Shown: positions 1 through 5,952 of the stretch, in pieces | How the letters are laid out: each line of letters starts with the position of its first letter | How positions within the stretch are numbered: the first letter of the stretch is position 1 | NCBI GenBank assembly: GCA_946405655.1 | Contig: CAMJHX010000035.1 | Coordinates: 1 to 9,868 of the forward strand | Direction: 5' to 3' | Length of the DNA: 9,868 nt | Source of the DNA: an uncultured Clostridia bacterium | GTDB taxonomy: Bacteria > Bacillota > Clostridia > Oscillospirales > Oscillospiraceae | Notes under the pieces: generated by a model | The model's database searches: none | Seen by the model: the letters and a program-made list of their open reading frames with translations, nothing else | What the model was told of the DNA's origin: nothing | Program-made: the position numbers and the translations under genes

Positions 1-457
1 CCATTATCAGCAGCTTTGCCCTGTGGCTGATGGCACTCAGCACTCTTACCTTGGCCTTCATGCCTGTTGAAAACTCTCTGATCACCTTGCCTAACGGCAC
101 GTCAAACCTGATGCACAGATGACGGAAGTAATCCTCATCAAAGTCATCATACATGTTCTTCAGAATGGCAATCACGTCATTTACGGTCAGATACCCGCTG
201 AATCCTGACTCTGCAAGAGCCACTCCGATGTTCTGCTTGTCATTTGCCTTCATGTCGGCAACGTTCTTTCCCATTACTATTACCTTACCAGAATCAGGTC
301 TCACCAGTCCCAGGATCGCCTTGATCGTCGTGCTCTTGCCGGCGCCGTTTTCGCCGATCAGGCCAAGAATCGTCCCCTCCGGCACGGCGAGATCCACCGG
401 GCCGAGGGTGAAGTCCGGGAAGGACTTTTTCAGTCCTTTGAGTTCAATCGCGTTCAT
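1..457 (-). CDS. ABC transporter ATP-binding protein, YtrB-like (3' end cut off by window edge)
   Basis: This is the ATPase subunit of an ABC-2 type exporter-like system, acting at the inner face of the membrane. About 152 codons are visible. Near the N-terminus is the P-loop GENGAGKST, followed by TTIKAILGL. Toward the cut end is FSTGMKAKVRVLSAI, which fills the place of the LSGGQ signature in the YtrB/CcmA-like subgroup. Walker B and the H-loop lie beyond the window. The ATG at 457 overlaps the stop of the upstream GntR gene by 4 bp (ATGA), the usual ytrA-ytrB arrangement, so the repressor very probably controls it; a membrane permease is expected next. Oddly, third-position GC falls by my hand count from about 80% in the first 49 codons to about 60% afterwards, with arginine codons switching to AGA/AGG/CGT. 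The family call is firm; the substrate is unknown. Confidence 0.9.
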   Translation of the reverse strand, partial: MNAIELKGLKKSFPDFTLGPVDLAVPEGTILGLIGENGAGKSTTIKAILGLVRPDSGKVIVMGKNVADMKANDKQNIGVALAESGFSGYLTVNDVIAILKNMYDDFDEDYFRHLCIRFDVPLGKVIREFSTGMKAKVRVLSAISHRAKLLIM

Positions 458-831
458 TTGAATTCCTCCATTGCGTCGTGCAGCATTTCGCGCACGTCGT
501 CCTCCGTGAGCGCGCAGCGCTTGGCGAGCTGCGCCGCCTCCATGAGTGTTTCCTCCAGCTGCCGCAGATGCTCCTCGCGTAGCAGCGCCGGGTTCAGCCC
601 CGCCACGAAGCAGCCCTTGGCGGGCACGGTGTAAATGTAACCCTCGCGCTCGAGCTCCTCGTAGGCGCGCTTCGTCGTGATCACGCTGATGCGCAGATCC
701 TTCGCGAGATTCCGCATCGAGGGCAGGGGCTCGTCGGCAGAGAGCGCGCCGGAGAGGATCTGATCGCGGATCTGCGTGCAGATCTGCCCATAAATCGGCT
801 CGCCGCTCTGATTGTCCAGCAAGATCGTCAT
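454..831 (-). CDS. GntR-family transcriptional regulator, short YtrA-like
   Basis: This is a 125-residue DNA-binding repressor. Residues of roughly 8-75 form a GntR winged helix: it contains SGEPIYGQICTQIRDQIL, then the LPSMRNLAKDLRIS recognition region, the KRAYEELEREGYI helix and the wing ending GCFVAG. Only about 45 mostly helical residues follow, too few for a FadR- or HutC-type ligand domain. That is the hallmark of the YtrA subfamily, which regulates adjacent ABC transporters. I chose the ATG at 831 because AGAGGTGAT lies just before it; an in-frame opening continues 36 codons further upstream but would run through the promoter and the terminator of the preceding gene. The stop overlaps the ATPase start by 4 bp. 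The promoter is preceded by repeated GTATAC-type motifs that are good candidates for autoregulation. Confidence 0.9.
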   Translation of the reverse strand: MTILLDNQSGEPIYGQICTQIRDQILSGALSADEPLPSMRNLAKDLRISVITTKRAYEELEREGYIYTVPAKGCFVAGLNPALLREEHLRQLEETLMEAAQLAKRCALTEDDVREMLHDAMEEFK

Positions 832-850
832 GCCATCACCTCTGCATAAT

Positions 851-890
851 CTGTATATGTACAGTATACACAGTATACACAAAAAGTCAA
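851..890 (-). promoter_or_regulatory. Promoter and candidate operator of the GntR/ABC operon
   Basis: On the minus strand TTGACT (885-890) and TATACT (863-868) are separated by 16 bp, a good sigma-A-like promoter. The spacer and -10 carry a 9-bp tandem direct repeat, TGTATACTG twice, and just downstream is an inverted repeat CTGTA-N4-TACAG at 851-864. These repeats cover the -10 and start region, where a GntR repressor would block RNA polymerase. That the local GntR protein binds here is inference from position and from the habit of the family. Confidence 0.65.
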
Positions 891-914
891 GCCTGTTTTG
901 AAACAGGCTTGACT
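881..914 (-). terminator. Intrinsic terminator of the pseudouridine synthase gene
   Basis: A perfect 14-bp stem (885-898 with 901-914) closed by a 2-nt loop, likely opening to 4 or more nt in RNA, is followed on the minus strand by a run of five T (881-885). It begins 7 bp after the stop of the synthase gene. A T-run at 918-922 on the other side could make it weakly bidirectional, but no plus-strand gene ends here. Its 3' arm includes the -35 box of the next promoter. Confidence 0.88.
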
Positions 915-920
915 GAGTTT

Positions 921-1556
921 TTACCACAGGCTCGTCCATGGCTCGATCTCCGGCGGGTCCTGCTCGAAGCAGAGGATCTCGCTGGTCTCCGGGTGAGCGA
1001 AGTGAAGGCAGTGGCTCCAGAGCGCGATCGGCCCGTCGTCCGGGAGCGTGCTGTATTTTTTATCGCCCCAGAGCGGGAGGCCGCGGCTGGAAAACTGGCA
1101 CCGGATCTGGTGCGTCCGTCCGGTCTGCAGGAAGATCTTCACGAGCGAGAGACCGTTTCCGGTTGAGAGCACCTCGTAGTCCAAAATCGCCTCTTGCACA
1201 CCCTTGCCGGGCTTTGTGGTCACGAAGGTCTTGCGCTCGCGCGGATCGCGGTCGAGCAGATCACGGTAGGTGCCGGAGATTTCATCCGGCTCGCCATGCA
1301 CGACGGCGAGATACGTTTTCCCGAAGTCGTGCGCGCGGATCTGCTCGGAGAGCTTCGACGCCGCGTCCGGCGTACGCGCGAGTACCATCAGACCCGCCAC
1401 GACGCGGTCTAAACGATGCACCGTTCGTACACACGCCTTCGGATCACCCAGCGCCTCACGAGCCAAAGACGGCACCCCGCCGGGCTCGTCGGTAGAAAGC
1501 ACGCCAGCAGGTTTGATGCAGACCAGTATAGAATTGTCCTGATAAATGATTTTCAT
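921..1556 (-). CDS. RluA-family RNA pseudouridine synthase
   Basis: This 211-residue enzyme isomerises uridine to pseudouridine in rRNA or tRNA in the cytoplasm. The catalytic-loop motif HRLDRVVAGLMVLAR is at residues 47-61, and its Asp50 is the expected nucleophile. The second family motif, TGRTHQIRCQF, is at about residues 145-155, followed by LWGDKKY. The protein begins directly with the catalytic domain (KIIYQDNSILVCIKPAG), so it lacks the N-terminal S4 RNA-binding domain of RluC/RluD and belongs to the short RluA/TruC-like group; target specificity cannot be read from sequence. The ATG at 1556 has only a weak AAAGAA upstream, but the domain starts right there. It is a single-gene unit: its own extended -10 promoter lies at 1640-1668 and a strong terminator at 881-914. 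Confidence 0.93.
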   Translation of the reverse strand: MKIIYQDNSILVCIKPAGVLSTDEPGGVPSLAREALGDPKACVRTVHRLDRVVAGLMVLARTPDAASKLSEQIRAHDFGKTYLAVVHGEPDEISGTYRDLLDRDPRERKTFVTTKPGKGVQEAILDYEVLSTGNGLSLVKIFLQTGRTHQIRCQFSSRGLPLWGDKKYSTLPDDGPIALWSHCLHFAHPETSEILCFEQDPPEIEPWTSLW

Positions 1557-1571
1557 GTTCTTTTTGACAAG

Positions 1572-1734
1572 TTAGGAGTGAGGAGTTAGGAATTAGGAAT
1601 TAGGAATTGTGGTGTTGCCTGACGGCAACGATTTTAAATATTATATCACGTTTTGTGACAGATGAAAAGGAGTTAGGAATAGGGAGGAAGCTTCCTTCAC
1701 TCCTAACTCCTAACTCCTAACTCCTAATTCCTAA
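1572..1734. repeat. Two oppositely oriented heptamer arrays (TTAGGAR) flanking a promoter
   Basis: Five contiguous heptamers at 1572-1606 read TTAGGAG, TGAGGAG and three copies of TTAGGAA on the plus strand. Five more at 1700-1734 read CTCCTAA four times and TTCCTAA once, the same unit on the opposite strand. A stray TTAGGAA lies at 1673-1679. The arrays could pair into a stem of about 35 bp around a centre of about 90 bp. The centre holds the synthase promoter, a hairpin at 1614-1629 and the 12-bp palindrome AGGAAGCTTCCT at 1685-1696. No coding sense is seen. The right array starts 7 bp beyond the stop of potCD and may act in 3'-end formation there, though no T-run follows it. It could also be a small repeat element. 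Confidence 0.8.
1640..1668 (-). promoter_or_regulatory. Promoter of the pseudouridine synthase gene
   Basis: On the minus strand an extended -10 element, TGA followed by TATAAT (1640-1645), is preceded after 17 bp by TTTTCA (1663-1668, 4 of 6 consensus bases). The implied transcript starts near 1633 and has a leader of about 75 nt. That leader includes a 6-bp hairpin (1614-1619 with 1624-1629, loop of 4) and the left heptamer array. Confidence 0.65.
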
Positions 1735-1740
1735 TTAAAT

Positions 1741-3711
1741 TCAGCTAATCTTCAAGGTCTCCCACAATGTATTCACATAGTCCAGCGTTTCCTGATCCAG
1801 ATTGCGGTAGGCGTACTGGTTGAACATGTCGGAGAACTCGTCCGTGAAGCGATAGAGGATCTCCATCGTCTCCTCGCCCATCTCGTCGATGTAGTCCTCG
1901 TTCTCGTAGACGAGGCTGTTCGGGCTCGCGTAGTAGATGTACTCCGCGTTCGCGACGGCGGGCTCTTCGCTCAGCATGAAGTTGATGAAGATCTCCGCCA
2001 GCTCCTGATGCTGGCAGCCCTTCGGGATGCACATGGCGTCGACGAAGAAGTTGGTCGGCTCGGGATAATAGAACTGCAGATCCACGTTGTCCGACTGCGA
2101 GTCGATCATGGTGAAGTAGTCGCCCGCGTAGTAGGCGGCGATCGCGGCCTCGCCGGACTCCATCATGTTGTAAATTTCGTCCATGACGTAGCTCTTCACG
2201 AGCGGATGCTGCTCGGCGAGCATCTGCAGGGCGTCATCCCACACGGCGTGATCCATGGAGTTTACATCGTTGCCCGCGCGGTAGATCGCGGTGGCAAACG
2301 CGTCGCGGGAGTTGTTGAACTGCAGAATTTTGCCGGCGTACTTCTCGTTCCACATGAGATCCCATGTGCCGATGTCCGCCTCGTCCACCTGGTTGGCGTC
2401 GTAGATCACGCCGACCACGCCGTAGGTATACGGCACGGTGTACATGTCGTCCGGATCGTAGTAGAGACCGCGGAAGCTCTCAGAGATGTACTCATAGTTC
2501 GGGATGTTCGCGTAGTTGAGCGGCACGAGCATGTCCTCCGCCGCCATGCGCGCGATCATGTAGTCCGAGGGGATCACAAGATCGTAGCTCACGGCGCCGC
2601 TCTTGAGCTTGGCATACATGTCCTCATTCGAGGCGTAGGTCTCATAGTTGACCTTCACCGGGTAGCCGTATTCCTCAAGATACCAGTCCTCGAAGGCCTT
2701 GATCGTGTCGAGCGTGTCCTCCGAGCCGTCGGAGATGTATTCGCCCCAGTTGTAGACGTTCAGCTCCACGGGCTTCGGGCGCGTGATGCCGATGGCGGCG
2801 ATGATGATGATCGTGAGACCGAGAATCGCGCCCACGATCGCCATGCCGCGCTTGTTGCTGTCGCCGCGGGGCTTTTTGCCTTTTGCGGCGCGCTTGGCGC
2901 TGCGGGCTTCCTTCATGCGGCGGCTGTCATCCTCGTCCACGAGGTTTGTCAGCAGCAGCAGCGCGAGGATCGTGAAGAAGATGATCGTCGCAAGGGCGTA
3001 CATCTTCGGCGTGACGGTCTTCTTCGTCATGTTATAGATGCGGATCGGCAGCGTCTGGAAGCCGTTGCCCTGCGTGAAGTAGCTGATGACAAAGTCGTCG
3101 AGCGACAGGGTGAAGGCCATCATCAGACCCGTGATGATGCCGGGGAGGATCTCCGGCACCTCCACGCGGAAGAACGCGCGCAGCGGCGTGCAGCCGAGAT
3201 CCATTGCGGCTTCCGGCAGAGACGGGTCCATCTGCTGCAGCTTCGGCAGCACCTGCAAAATGACATAGGGGAGACAGAATGTGATGTGCGCGATGAGCAT
3301 CGTCCAGAAGCTGAGACTCGTGCTCAGCCCGAACAGACGTCCCACGAAGACGAACATGAGCATCAGGGAGATGCCGGTGATGATATCGGGGTTCATCATC
3401 GGAATGTTCGTCACCGTGTCATAGGCGGTCTTGAGATATCTCCGGCGCAGGCGGTGGATGCCCACGGCGGCGGCGGTGCCCATGACGGTGGAGATGATCG
3501 AGGCGGTCACCGCGAGCACCAGCGTGTTCTGCAGCGCGCGCAGCGTCTCCTCGTCCTTAAACAGCTCCCGGTACCACTTGACCGAGAAATCGGAAAACAC
3601 GCTCAGGCTCTTCGTGGCGTTGAAGCTGAACACGAGCAGGATCGCGATCGGCGCGAAGAGAAACAGGAAGATGAGCGCGGTATAGATCTTTGCGGCAGGC
3701 TTCATTTTCAT
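1741..3711 (-). CDS. potCD: PotCD: fused spermidine/putrescine permease and substrate-binding protein
   Basis: This 656-residue fusion combines the second permease and the extracellular receptor of a polyamine ABC importer. Residues 1 to about 260 are PotC: six membrane segments with the ATPase-contacting loop PEAAMDLGCTPLRAFFRVEVP near residues 166-186. A basic cytoplasmic linker (about 264-288) leads to a seventh membrane segment (289-309), which replaces a lipoprotein anchor; there is no lipobox cysteine. Residues 316-656 are PotD: VYNWGEYI matches the ligand-binding W-x-x-Y region of E. coli PotD, and FFVDAMCIPKG matches the strand carrying its binding aspartate. I chose the ATG at 3711 because GGGAGG lies 10 bp before it; a GTG at 3720 sits too close to that site. 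The gene follows potB by 1 bp. Fused PotCD proteins are known from mollicutes and other Firmicutes. Whether the ligand is spermidine or putrescine cannot be told. Confidence 0.93.
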   Translation of the reverse strand: MKMKPAAKIYTALIFLFLFAPIAILLVFSFNATKSLSVFSDFSVKWYRELFKDEETLRALQNTLVLAVTASIISTVMGTAAAVGIHRLRRRYLKTAYDTVTNIPMMNPDIITGISLMLMFVFVGRLFGLSTSLSFWTMLIAHITFCLPYVILQVLPKLQQMDPSLPEAAMDLGCTPLRAFFRVEVPEILPGIITGLMMAFTLSLDDFVISYFTQGNGFQTLPIRIYNMTKKTVTPKMYALATIIFFTILALLLLTNLVDEDDSRRMKEARSAKRAAKGKKPRGDSNKRGMAIVGAILGLTIIIIAAIGITRPKPVELNVYNWGEYISDGSEDTLDTIKAFEDWYLEEYGYPVKVNYETYASNEDMYAKLKSGAVSYDLVIPSDYMIARMAAEDMLVPLNYANIPNYEYISESFRGLYYDPDDMYTVPYTYGVVGVIYDANQVDEADIGTWDLMWNEKYAGKILQFNNSRDAFATAIYRAGNDVNSMDHAVWDDALQMLAEQHPLVKSYVMDEIYNMMESGEAAIAAYYAGDYFTMIDSQSDNVDLQFYYPEPTNFFVDAMCIPKGCQHQELAEIFINFMLSEEPAVANAEYIYYASPNSLVYENEDYIDEMGEETMEILYRFTDEFSDMFNQYAYRNLDQETLDYVNTLWETLKIS

Positions 3712-3712
3712 C

Positions 3713-4585
3713 TCACACACCTCCCGCTACGCGGCTGTCGGTATAGCGCTTCATGAGCGCCATAGCAATCAGCAAAATGACCATCAGGATGAAGGCAATG
3801 GCTGCGGCAAAGTGGAGATTGTTCGCCACGTACTGACCCTCGATCGCGTCGCCGATGAGGAAAAACTTGCCGTTGCCGAGCTTCTGAGAGATATAGAATG
3901 TGCTGATCGACGGAATCAGCACCATCGTCACGCCGGAGACCACGCCCGGCAGACTCAGCGGGAAGACCACGCGGCGCAGCGTGGAGATGTTGTTGCAGCC
4001 GAGATCATGCGCCGCCTCGAGCAGGCGCGTGTCGAGCTTTGCCATGATGGAATAGATCGGCAGAATCATATAGGGCAGATAGTCGTAGACCATGCCGATC
4101 ACGACGGCGCTCTCCGTGCCGATGATGTGCATTCGTCCGAGATGGAGATTTGCAAGGAGGTTGTTGAGCAGACCCGTGTCCTGCAGGATCGTCATCCAGG
4201 CGTAGGTGCGGATCAGGAAGTTCATCCACATCGGGATCATGATGAGCGTGATGATCGTCTTCTGCACCTTCGGCCGCGCGCGGGCGATGATGTAGGCGAT
4301 GGGGTAGCCCATCAAAAGGCACACGATCGTGGAGATCACGGCGAGCTTTACCGAGCGCCAGAAGATCACCATGTAGGTGCGCACCTGCAGCGTCTCGCCG
4401 TTGTCGCCCGTGACGGTGCTCTTGGCGGTGAAGAACTTCGTGATGTTGTCGAGAGTAAAGTGCATGTTGTTGTCCGTGAACGCGTAATACGCCACGAACA
4501 CCAGCGGGACCAGAATGAACAGCAGCGCCCAGACCGAGTAGGGGGCGAGTGCCATCCGGGTCACGGAGTTTCTGTGACCTTTCAT
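3713..4585 (-). CDS. potB: Spermidine/putrescine ABC transporter permease PotB
   Basis: This 290-residue inner-membrane protein is one of the two permease halves of the polyamine importer. Hydrophobic segments lie near residues 16-36, 77-100, 108-134, 158-182, 212-232 and 257-278, giving the usual six. The ABC-permease EAA loop, LLEAAHDLGCNNISTLRR, is at about 188-205 and would dock onto PotA. A charged insert (about 52-68) forms the first external loop. The ATG at 4585 overlaps the potA stop by 4 bp (ATGA) and GAGGA precedes it; a longer in-frame opening exists inside potA but reads as arginine- and histidine-rich shadow sequence. Translation is probably coupled to potA, and potCD starts 1 bp after its stop. 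Confidence 0.95.
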   Translation of the reverse strand: MKGHRNSVTRMALAPYSVWALLFILVPLVFVAYYAFTDNNMHFTLDNITKFFTAKSTVTGDNGETLQVRTYMVIFWRSVKLAVISTIVCLLMGYPIAYIIARARPKVQKTIITLIMIPMWMNFLIRTYAWMTILQDTGLLNNLLANLHLGRMHIIGTESAVVIGMVYDYLPYMILPIYSIMAKLDTRLLEAAHDLGCNNISTLRRVVFPLSLPGVVSGVTMVLIPSISTFYISQKLGNGKFFLIGDAIEGQYVANNLHFAAAIAFILMVILLIAMALMKRYTDSRVAGGV

Positions 4586-5709
4586 TCCTCGTCCTCGCTT
4601 TCCACGACGCTCAGCTCGTCCATTTCCATGCTGTAGGAGGAGTAGTCGCCGAACATGCCGGAGTACTCGGACTTTTTCATAATGTGGATCGCGTCGGGCT
4701 CGATGAAGATGCCGACCTTCTCGCCCTCGGCGGCAAAATCCGTCGTCTGGATCATCCACTTGAAGCCGTTGATGTCCACGATGATCTCATAGTGCACGCC
4801 CATAAAGGTCACGCTCGTGATGAGGCCCTGCAGCATGCCCTTCTCGAGCGGAACAATGTCCACGTCCTCGGGACGCACCACGACGTCCACAGGCTCATTT
4901 TTCGCAAAGCCCTTGTCCACGCACTCAAAGGTGTGGCCGGAGAAGGTGACCTTGAAGTCCTCGCGCATGATGCCGTCGACGATGTTGCTCTCGCCGATGA
5001 AGTCCGCGACGAAGGCGTTCTTCGGCTCATTGTAAATATCCGTCGGCGTGCCGATCTGCTGGATGCGGCCGTCGGACATGACGACGATCGTGTCCGACAT
5101 GCTCAGCGCCTCCTCCTGATCGTGCGTGACGAAGATGAAGGTGATGCCGGTGGCCTTCTGGATGCTCTTGAGCTCCTGCTGCATGTCCTTGCGGAGCTTG
5201 AGATCGAGCGCGCCGAGCGGCTCGTCGAGCAGGAGCACCTGCGGGCGGCTCACGAGGGCGCGCGCGATGGCGACGCGCTGCTGCTGACCGCCGGAGAGAT
5301 TCGTCACGTTGCGCTTTTCAAAGCCGGTGAGCTTCACGAGCTTGAGCATCTCCGTCACTTTTTCCTCGATCTCCTCGCGCGGCACCTTTTTCTCCTTGAG
5401 CGGGAAGGCGACGTTGTCGAACACGTTCAGGTGCGGGAAGAGGGCATAGCGCTGAAACACGGTGTTGACGTTGCGCTTGTGCGCCGGCAGATCGTTGATC
5501 CGCTCGCCGAGGAAGAGCACGTCGCCGGTGTCCGGCGTCTCAAAGCCGCCGATCATGCGCAGCGTCGTGGTCTTGCCGCAGCCGGAGGGACCCAGCAGCG
5601 TCAAAAACTCGTTGTCATAGATGTGCAGCTGGATGTTGTCGAGCACCGTCACGCCATCATAGGATTTCGAGATGTTCTTCAGCTCAATGATTTTCTTGTT
5701 TTTGTCCAT
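4582..5709 (-). CDS. potA: Spermidine/putrescine ABC transporter ATPase PotA
   Basis: This 375-residue cytoplasmic ATPase powers polyamine uptake. Its elements are Walker A GPSGCGKT at residues 40-47, Q-loop glutamine at 86 (VFQRYALFPH), signature LSGGQQQRVAIARAL at 138-152, Walker B VLLLDEP at 158-164, D-loop GALD just after it, and the switch histidine in THD at 195-197. From about residue 235 a C-terminal TOBE-type regulatory domain follows (VVRPEDVDIVP), then an acidic tail ending ESEDEE. The ATG at 5709 has AGAGGA about 8 bp upstream. The frame stays open for 62 more codons upstream, but those run through the leader terminator and have no ribosome binding site. It is the first gene of potA-potB-potCD and is probably controlled by the attenuator-like leader. 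Confidence 0.96.
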   Translation of the reverse strand: MDKNKKIIELKNISKSYDGVTVLDNIQLHIYDNEFLTLLGPSGCGKTTTLRMIGGFETPDTGDVLFLGERINDLPAHKRNVNTVFQRYALFPHLNVFDNVAFPLKEKKVPREEIEEKVTEMLKLVKLTGFEKRNVTNLSGGQQQRVAIARALVSRPQVLLLDEPLGALDLKLRKDMQQELKSIQKATGITFIFVTHDQEEALSMSDTIVVMSDGRIQQIGTPTDIYNEPKNAFVADFIGESNIVDGIMREDFKVTFSGHTFECVDKGFAKNEPVDVVVRPEDVDIVPLEKGMLQGLITSVTFMGVHYEIIVDINGFKWMIQTTDFAAEGEKVGIFIEPDAIHIMKKSEYSGMFGDYSSYSMEMDELSVVESEDEE

Positions 5710-5746
5710 AACTCTTCCTCTCCGCGCGAAACCTGATCGAGAAACA

Positions 5747-5777
5747 GCAAAAGCGCCCGGTCCGATCACCGAGCGCT
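5747..5777 (-). terminator. Intrinsic terminator in the potA leader (attenuator candidate)
   Basis: On the minus strand AGCGCTCGGT (5777-5768) pairs with ACCGGGCGCT (5761-5752) over 10 bp with one G-U pair and a 6-nt loop. The last T of the stem begins a run of four T, followed by GCTGTTT. It sits about 40 bp before the potA start and inside the probable transcript, so it cannot end an upstream protein gene. It is expected to stop part of the transcripts before potA. Confidence 0.7.
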
Positions 5778-5788
5778 TGCGAAACATC

Positions 5789-5821
5789 CCGCCGACAGCG
5801 TATGCGAATACGCCCCGGCAG
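5789..5821 (-). promoter_or_regulatory. GC-rich leader hairpin upstream of the potA attenuator
   Basis: A 6-bp perfect inner stem (GCGTAT/ATACGC at 5798-5803 and 5808-5813, loop of 4) sits inside an outer 6-bp stem (5789-5794 with 5816-5821). It lies 11 bp upstream of the leader terminator on the same transcript. The layout of a sensor-like hairpin followed by a terminator suggests a cis-regulatory RNA. It matches no riboswitch class I recognise, and I could not define a competing antiterminator. Confidence 0.45.
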
Positions 5822-5852
5822 GGAGAAGTTTTCATTTTAGTCTTTGAGAGTC

Positions 5853-5881
5853 TATATAGCATAGATACTTTTACTACTCTT
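5853..5881 (-). promoter_or_regulatory. Possible proximal promoter of the pot operon
   Basis: An extended -10, TGC followed by TATATA (5853-5858), reads on the minus strand in AT-rich DNA. The hexamer 17 bp upstream (AAGAGT, 5876-5881) is a poor -35. A transcript from here would start near 5846 and carry the leader hairpin and attenuator. Two stronger minus-strand promoters lie further upstream and could also feed the operon. Confidence 0.4.
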
Positions 5882-5952
5882 ATTGACCATTTCACAAGGC
5901 TTGGTTATCAAGTGACCAACTGCAAAACTTGAGCTTTTAACTCCATCAATAA

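Noticed and set aside
153..461. Plus-strand open frame opposite the ABC ATPase
   Set aside because: The opposite strand encodes a clear P-loop ATPase overlapping the GntR stop; this frame has no motif or start signal.
938..1495. Plus-strand open frame opposite the pseudouridine synthase
   Set aside because: It is arginine- and alanine-rich shadow sequence; the other strand has the HRLD catalytic motif and a matched terminator.
1572..1734. CRISPR array or transposon end as explanation of the heptamers
   Set aside because: The units are contiguous 7-mers with no spacers, no cas or transposase gene is near, and there is no clear target-site duplication.
2008..3756. Long plus-strand open frame antisense to potCD (582 codons)
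   Set aside because: Its H-, V-, R- and D-rich repetitive composition is typical of a shadow of a high-GC3 gene; potCD on the other strand has clear family motifs.
4549..5736. Plus-strand open frame antisense to potA
   Set aside because: Same shadow composition; potA carries every ABC ATPase motif on the opposite strand.
5710..5895. In-frame N-terminal extension of PotA
   Set aside because: The frame is open upstream, but the ATGs there have no ribosome binding site, the sequence crosses a terminator hairpin, and PotA homologs start where the ATG at 5709 is placed.
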